Assembly: GCA_009845505.1 (NCBI GenBank)
Contig: VXZL01000301.1
Location: 1 to 9,826, forward strand
Origin: Candidatus Poribacteria bacterium
GTDB taxonomy: Bacteria; Poribacteria; WGA-4E; WGA-3G
DNA length: 9,826 nt
Direction of reading: 5' to 3'
Part shown: positions 6,008 through 9,826 of the stretch, in pieces
Numbering within the stretch: position 1 is the first letter of the stretch
Layout: the number at the start of each line of letters is the position of its first letter
Notes under the pieces: generated by a model
Databases searched by the model: none
Seen by the model: the letters and a program-made list of their open reading frames with translations, nothing else
What the model was told of the DNA's origin: nothing
Translations under genes and position numbers: made by a program

Positions 6008-6502
6008 TTAGTCATTTTTGGAGGGAGGAGTCGTACCATTTCCTGGGATCGGTTCGTCGAATGGGAAGCCTTTCGCTTCGGCTTCCAATCGGCGGGCATT
6101 CCATGACATTATCTCTTGATATAGTTCAGCTTTGCCTTCGGCAATGCCCTTTTCTACACCTTCAGCAATGCCTTTTTCTACACCTTCAGCAATGCCTTCG
6201 GCTCTGGCTTTTTCAAGGTTTTGTGCATGCTCAACACGCCATTCGTTATAACGCCGGAACATAATATCAACTCCTTCTTTACAGACAATCCACGCCACTG
6301 CGCCCTTGTTAAATCGCTGATAATTCGTATCTAACGCGCTCAGCACAGCCAAGGTGCCATTCCAACCCGTGATCCATTTGTAAACGCATATCCCCACAAT
6401 GTAGATGAACAATAAAATCGTATAGGTAACGACAGCAGATTCGGCATCACGGACGGTAAAAATAGATTCTCGTTTCTGATTCTCGCTCCTTTTCTCTGGC
6501 AT
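6008..6502 (-). CDS. Hypothetical one-pass membrane protein with octapeptide-repeat tail
   Basis: A 164-residue protein of unknown function. A charged N-terminus (MPEKRSENQKRES) is followed by a membrane helix at about 23-41 (VVTYTILLFIYIVGICVY), then a middle part with W71 and a basic helix (FRRYNEWRVEHAQNLEKAR). Residues 103-126 repeat the octapeptide AEGVEKGI, predicted to be helical and possibly coiled coil. Similar AEGxEKGx tails occur in Rpn/PD-(D/E)xK families, but I see no nuclease motif here, so only the tail type is shared. The end is rich in Pro, Gly and Thr. The ATG at 6502 was preferred over the one at 6508 because AAGGA (6513-6509) lies 6 bases before 6502 but abuts 6508. It lies between a MITE-like element and the glycosidase gene. 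Confidence 0.7.
   Translation of the reverse strand: MPEKRSENQKRESIFTVRDAESAVVTYTILLFIYIVGICVYKWITGWNGTLAVLSALDTNYQRFNKGAVAWIVCKEGVDIMFRRYNEWRVEHAQNLEKARAEGIAEGVEKGIAEGVEKGIAEGKAELYQEIMSWNARRLEAEAKGFPFDEPIPGNGTTPPSKND
6141..6199 (-). repeat. 24-bp tandem repeat encoding the AEGVEKGI octapeptides
   Basis: Two 24-bp units (6141-6164 and 6165-6188) differ by one base, C/T at 6149/6173, and a third partial unit runs to 6199. The unit is an exact multiple of three, so copy-number change keeps the frame. The near identity at synonymous positions points to recent duplication or slippage. Confidence 0.85.
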
Positions 6503-6541
6503 ACACATTCCTTATACTGTCGCAGTGCCCGCGCAGGTTTC

Positions 6542-6649
6542 TTATAGTAGATTTTAGAATTAATTTCACACTTCACATCGGTGCGGTTAGGAAACCGCAC
6601 CTACCAGCGGTAGCTGAGGCTGTAAAAGTATTTACGGAATCTACTATAA
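6542..6649. mobile_element. MITE-like non-coding element with 12-bp terminal inverted repeats
   Basis: TTATAGTAGATT (6542-6553) and its exact inverse AATCTACTATAA (6638-6649) bound 108 bases that hold no gene. In the middle lies a perfect 9-bp hairpin (6580-6601). No clear target-site duplication is seen next to the inverted repeats, and no transposase lies in the window, so it would depend on an enzyme elsewhere. TATAAG at its left end (minus strand, 6547-6542) might help form a promoter for the membrane-protein gene downstream, with a poor -35. Confidence 0.55.
6580..6607. repeat. Perfect 9-bp hairpin with CTACCAG tail
   Basis: GGTGCGGTT (6580-6588) and AACCGCACC (6593-6601) pair perfectly around the loop AGGA, and CTACCAG follows, sharing the last stem C. 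It lies inside the MITE-like element and carries the same type of tail as the hairpins at 975, 4172, 7876 and 7941. Confidence 0.65.
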
Positions 6650-6654
6650 AGTGC

Positions 6655-6702
6655 GTCGGTTCTATTAAGTTTAGCACCGACCCATTTCAAAAGTCAACTT
6701 AA
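6655..6702. repeat. Small inverted repeats downstream of the thrC-like gene
   Basis: GTCGGT (6655-6660) is inverse to ACCGAC (6676-6681), and TTAAGTT (6665-6671) is inverse to AACTTAA (6696-6702), which touches the stop codon at 6704. The two stems overlap and could compete in the RNA. Neither is followed by a T-run, so termination is possible but not supported. Confidence 0.25.
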
Positions 6703-6703
6703 A

Positions 6704-7819
6704 TTACGCCTTTAGCGTGCTTGTTGCCTTTAAACCGATGCCTGTGAGAATCGAGACTGTCAAATCACCACTTTGAATGATATTTGCCTGTTGGAACTTT
6801 TTATACGCTTCGACAACGACAGCCGACGTAGGTTCGACATAAATCCCTTTGGTTGCCAGTGTTTTTATTCCTGATTTGACATCTGCGTCGTCAACTGTAG
6901 TAAACGCCCCATTCGTCGAGCGAAGTGCTTCCAAGATGATGTCGCCTCGGATAGGGAGTTCTGCGGTGATACCTTCGGCAAGCGTTTCTTCAGTTTGTTT
7001 CATTCTTGAAATAGATGTTGTGTTTTTAAGGTAGGCGTTGTAGATCGGGCAACAAACATCGGGCTGAACGCCGAGGAGTCGTGGGACACTATCAATGACC
7101 CCTTGTGCCTGCAATTCACGGAATCCGATGTAGAGTCCGAGATAGATACTCCCGAACCCGACAGGACATAAGACATGGGTAGGCGCACGCCCACCGAGTT
7201 GTTCGACGATTTCATACGCCAGTGTTTTCGTACCTTCCAAGAAAAAGGGATGCCAATTATGGGAGGCATAGCACGTCGTCTCCGCAGCGAGTTTTACGGC
7301 TTCCGTTGTCGCCATTCGGTTTCCTTCCACGAGTTTTAACTCGGCACCGTAGGCAGAAATCTGCCTCAGTTTCCCTTTTGAAGTCGACGCTGGGCAGTAG
7401 ATGGTGCATCGGATGCCTGCTCTTGCGCTGTATGCCGCGATTGCCGCACCCGCATTGCCCGATGAATCTTCGACCACTGTCTCGACTCCGAGTGCCTTGA
7501 GATGCGTGAGTAGGACAGCTGCTCCCCGGTCTTTGTAGGAACCCGTTGGGCAGAGGTAGTCCAGTTTGACGAGGTGTTCAGGTCTGTCAGCATCGAGTGG
7601 AACCAACGGGGTCATACCTTCACCGAGTGTGACAATCTCTGTCTCTGCATCAATCGGGAGTGCCTCGCGGTACCGCCACAGGGACAGCGCTGCAGGGACC
7701 TGTGGGTTCGGATAAATGTACGAATCCCTGACCAAATTTAGCGCGTTTCCACAATCACAGGAGTAGCGTAATGGTGAGATTTGATATGTATTGTTACATT
7801 TGGCGCATTTATACTGCAT
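6704..7819 (-). CDS. thrC: Threonine synthase-type PLP enzyme
   Basis: A 371-residue fold-type II PLP enzyme. Threonine synthase turns O-phosphohomoserine into threonine in the cytoplasm. The N-terminus carries a zinc ribbon (C5, C8, C21, C23) as in many ThrC proteins. LGEGMTPLVPL (65-75) is the conserved entry to the active site, K96 in TGSYKDRGA is the expected PLP lysine (SFKDRG in typical members, here SYKDRG), SSGNAG (119-124) is the substrate-carboxylate loop, and VGFGS in the second half is where the PLP phosphate loop is expected. Length and motif order fit ThrC. A related PLP lyase such as diaminopropionate ammonia-lyase or cysteate synthase is possible, since these share the fold. 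The ATG at 7819 has no good ribosome site. The nearest neighbours are intergenic repeats and no other threonine-pathway gene is in the window. Confidence 0.85.
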   Translation of the reverse strand: MQYKCAKCNNTYQISPLRYSCDCGNALNLVRDSYIYPNPQVPAALSLWRYREALPIDAETEIVTLGEGMTPLVPLDADRPEHLVKLDYLCPTGSYKDRGAAVLLTHLKALGVETVVEDSSGNAGAAIAAYSARAGIRCTIYCPASTSKGKLRQISAYGAELKLVEGNRMATTEAVKLAAETTCYASHNWHPFFLEGTKTLAYEIVEQLGGRAPTHVLCPVGFGSIYLGLYIGFRELQAQGVIDSVPRLLGVQPDVCCPIYNAYLKNTTSISRMKQTEETLAEGITAELPIRGDIILEALRSTNGAFTTVDDADVKSGIKTLATKGIYVEPTSAVVVEAYKKFQQANIIQSGDLTVSILTGIGLKATSTLKA

Positions 7820-7875
7820 TGTTTAATTGGCGATGGTTCATAAATCATGCGATTTGTTAGATAACCTGTATGGGT

Positions 7876-7902
7876 ACGCAAACTAACAGTTTGCGGTACA
7901 AG
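7876..7902. repeat. 27-bp palindromic repeat, copy 1
   Basis: CGCAAACT (7877-7884) and AGTTTGCG (7888-7895) pair perfectly around AAC. GTAC on both sides extends the stem past one bulged base. The tail GTACAAG ends the repeat. All 27 bases are identical to copy 2. Confidence 0.8.
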
Positions 7903-7940
7903 CAGAGAAGATCGCAGTAGTGTAGACACCTGGCTTAGGC

Positions 7941-7967
7941 ACGCAAACTAACAGTTTGCGGTACAAG
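7941..7967. repeat. 27-bp palindromic repeat, copy 2
   Basis: This copy is identical over 27 bases to 7876-7902, with a start-to-start distance of 65. The stem is CGCAAACT (7942-7949) and AGTTTGCG (7953-7960). The copies lie in the 227-base gap between the secreted-protein gene and the thrC-like gene. The remaining bases of the gap show no gene and no convincing promoter. Confidence 0.8.
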
Positions 7968-8046
7968 AATGCCGCGTATAATGAATTATCCTCGTCTAAG
8001 TTCGTCTGGTGCACTCTCAAAGTTGCCTACGTTATTGCTGTTAATC

Positions 8047-9826
8047 CTACTTTAAAATAAGCATTCGCCGTGTCTGCTGGAAAGATGGCGTTACCAATTG
8101 ATAGAAATAGACACCACTTGCCACAGGTTCACTCAACGCATTACGTCCATCCCAATAAGCTGCGCGACCTTGATTCTGGTAAAAGCCTGCCGACTGATAG
8201 CCGAGCGAGAGCGTTCGGATGCGTTCACCTGTTGCATTGTAGATGGATAGCGACACCGGACCTGCTTCTGCAAGGCGATAGGGAATCCATGTCTCAGGGT
8301 TGAACGGGTTCGGGTAGTTCTGTAAGAGCAGACTCTGTTTCGGGACACCGATGCCGTCAAGTGTCACATTTAAAACAGCATTTGCAAGGTCGGTAGCGTT
8401 CACGGTGAAAATAAATTTTTCTGAGACGATATTTCCATGTGTATCGCTCACGGTTAATGCCAAGGTATCCCCCAACTCGACGACACTGCGACGATTAAGA
8501 TCAGCAGTGGCAGTGGCGAAGTAACTATCGCGTACCCGAGTTTCCATCACGGTCCCCGTTCGGAGATTTTGGACTGTGACGAGATAACCGTCAAAGTGCT
8601 GCCTACCTTTTAAATACCCACTCACAACGAACGCCCATGTCTGATGGAGTGTTGTTGCAAGTGGTGCTGCAGCGACTTCCACCTGATGTGTCCATCCCGT
8701 GCCGGTAAAGACGACGTCGCGTGCCTCTGGTAGGTTGGCGATATATCCTTTTGCCCCTTCAATTGGAAATCCGTCGTCAGGGGCATTTGGTGTCCATGCC
8801 AAAAACTGCTGAATTGCGGGATCAAGCGTAATGACCGTTGTCGCGCCTATCTTTACTGCAAGTGAACGCGCTGTCATGTGGACAGTCGGTTTTAATGGTA
8901 CAGACAACATGTTCAAACCTTTAGAGAGGTGCATAGAGAAAGTACTGCCGAAATCTTCTCCGTTAGATTGTAGTGTCGGTTTACCGACGAATCCGTATCT
9001 CCGCCCGTCTGCCAAGTCGTAATAACCGATAATACTTCCATCCTGATTAACATTTCGGACGACGGTGTTAACACTGCCTGGGAGCCGCACTTCATAGAGG
9101 GTGCCATCTGGCAGGAGGATATAGGACCGGAGAATATCATTTACAGCTTTTGCCCTGAAACCGATAACACCGAAATCGGTAATGGTGTTCACAAATAGGA
9201 ATTCAAGATTCGGCATTTTTGGAAGGTCAATAGTGGTGAAACTACCGTCGGGGTTACGTATGAACCCATGCGGTATTCCATCGGCATCCACGTAGCTGCC
9301 GACGACAGCCCCTGCGGCGTTGACGAAGTCCCCATAAGTGTTGACTGCACCAGGGAATGTAATTGTCATATCCCCTGAGAAGGCATGGGTGACACCGGTT
9401 TCATCGACGATGTTACCACTCAGTGCCCCTGTTTCGTCACTAAGCCCGTAGATGTGGGTTTCGGCTGCACCGGGGAAATCGTATTGGCGGAGTTCGCCAT
9501 CTTTCAGGATAACACCGTGGTAAAGTCCATCTATACCTTTGTAGTGTCCGGCTGCTTTTCCAGCATTGTCGAGTGCATAGAAAAAGGTGTTGAGGGAACC
9601 CGGAAAATCGTATGTAGTGAAAACATCGTCTATCAATGTAAAACCGACGGTTTTCTCGCCGTCAGGGCTCCGAGTGTTCCCTGCGTAGTCTCCGAAGTCG
9701 TTGCTTGCACTCACCTCCAGAAAATCGACGCCTGGGACTTCAATCGTCTCAAAGGTGTAATCTGCAATCGGTGTTTCGGTGCTAACTTGTGCAACGGTAT
9801 GACTTATGAAGCAGATAATTAGACAT
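8047..9826 (-). CDS. Secreted surface protein with HAF-like repeats and C-terminal FlgD/T9SS-type sorting domain (5' end outside window)
   Basis: The frame is open to the window edge, giving 592 visible residues; the start lies just outside. The visible N-terminus CLIICFISHTVAQVST looks like the end of a signal peptide. Residues 23-286 hold about six repeats of 40-48 residues built around an FxxYDFPGxxNT-like strand and a GxYxDxDGxxHGF-like turn (PG at 31, 75, 118, 158 and 249; LP at 201), similar to HAF extracellular repeats. Residues 287-495 are beta-rich with LSKGLNMLSVPLKP and GAKGYIANL, a segment I associate with poribacterial surface proteins. Residues 496-592 are a FlgD-like Ig/T9SS type A sorting module: NYPNPFNPE (503-511), PYRLAEAGPVSLSIYNATG, SGVYFYQL, ending MLILK. 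A GTG at 9714 could mimic a start but would remove the signal peptide. The likely role is a cell-surface or exported protein; its ligand is unknown. Confidence 0.85.
   Translation of the reverse strand, partial: CLIICFISHTVAQVSTETPIADYTFETIEVPGVDFLEVSASNDFGDYAGNTRSPDGEKTVGFTLIDDVFTTYDFPGSLNTFFYALDNAGKAAGHYKGIDGLYHGVILKDGELRQYDFPGAAETHIYGLSDETGALSGNIVDETGVTHAFSGDMTITFPGAVNTYGDFVNAAGAVVGSYVDADGIPHGFIRNPDGSFTTIDLPKMPNLEFLFVNTITDFGVIGFRAKAVNDILRSYILLPDGTLYEVRLPGSVNTVVRNVNQDGSIIGYYDLADGRRYGFVGKPTLQSNGEDFGSTFSMHLSKGLNMLSVPLKPTVHMTARSLAVKIGATTVITLDPAIQQFLAWTPNAPDDGFPIEGAKGYIANLPEARDVVFTGTGWTHQVEVAAAPLATTLHQTWAFVVSGYLKGRQHFDGYLVTVQNLRTGTVMETRVRDSYFATATADLNRRSVVELGDTLALTVSDTHGNIVSEKFIFTVNATDLANAVLNVTLDGIGVPKQSLLLQNYPNPFNPETWIPYRLAEAGPVSLSIYNATGERIRTLSLGYQSAGFYQNQGRAAYWDGRNALSEPVASGVYFYQLVTPSFQQTRRMLILK
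8968..9759 (-). repeat. Region encoding the HAF-like protein repeats
   Basis: About six diverged units of 40-48 codons, each with a (F/L/V)PG-x-x-x-T strand followed by a GxYxxxDGxxHG turn. The fourth unit (around residue 201) has LPK in place of FPG and a longer insertion, so it is the most degenerate. They are protein-level repeats; the DNA copies are too diverged to be recent duplications. Confidence 0.6.

Noticed and set aside
6503..6508. Start of the membrane protein at ATG 6508
   Set aside because: The ribosome site AAGGA abuts this codon, while ATG 6502 has proper 6-base spacing.
7876..7967. Short CRISPR array (two 27-bp repeats, 38-base spacer)
   Set aside because: Only two copies, strongly palindromic, related hairpins dispersed elsewhere in the window, and no cas genes.
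8047..9714. Secreted protein starting at GTG 9714
   Set aside because: The frame stays open to the window edge and the upstream part carries a signal-peptide-like segment and the first repeat.
9385..9822. 145-residue rightward open frame opposite the secreted protein
   Set aside because: It is a shadow of the repeat-coding strand. Its protein is Cys/Val-rich without domain features, and the opposite strand has clear homology-like motifs.

Overview
The window reads as a stretch of a Candidatus Poribacteria-like chromosome (inference). The best clue is the secreted protein at the right end: its NYPNPFNPE sorting module and the beta-rich segment before it resemble surface proteins I associate with that lineage. 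Short dispersed hairpins in the intergenic gaps fit the same picture. Base composition looks even across the window, with no abrupt change.

Left end (1-1889): a small defence-type neighbourhood. A leftward gene, cut by the window edge, encodes the N-terminal nuclease part of a type ISP-like restriction-methylation enzyme. Diverging from it is a one-piece nucleotidyltransferase-HEPN (MNT-HEPN) toxin-antitoxin-type protein. The 234-base gap holds a good sigma70-type promoter for each gene, with a repeat-like palindromic block between them. The restriction gene's promoter predicts a leaderless mRNA. The MNT-HEPN gene has a strong ribosome site right behind its promoter and a second ribosome site plus ATG exactly at the domain junction.

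Middle (1896-6508): all genes point left. From right to left they are a one-pass membrane protein with an octapeptide-repeat tail (6008-6502), a membrane-anchored phosphodiester glycosidase family protein (4620-5945), a small lipoprotein-like protein overlapping it by ATGA (4225-4623), a zinc alcohol dehydrogenase-type oxidoreductase (3022-4125), and the radical SAM heme chaperone HemW (1896-3044), which seems to start at a TTG codon inside the 3' end of the dehydrogenase gene. HemW and MNT-HEPN converge with 6 bases between stop codons.

Right (6503-9826): a MITE-like element with 12-bp terminal inverted repeats (6542-6649), a threonine synthase-type PLP enzyme with an N-terminal zinc ribbon (6704-7819), a 227-base gap with two 27-bp palindromic repeats, and a large secreted protein whose 5' end lies just outside the window. 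That protein has a signal-peptide remnant, about six HAF-like beta repeats and a C-terminal FlgD/T9SS-type sorting domain.

The metabolic genes look like ordinary housekeeping. The unusual content is in the left defence pair with its promoters and embedded HEPN start, and in five intergenic hairpins that share a 3' tail of the form S-TAC-M-A but have different stems. No tRNA, rRNA, CRISPR array or intact transposase was seen. No gap between genes exceeds 300 bases.
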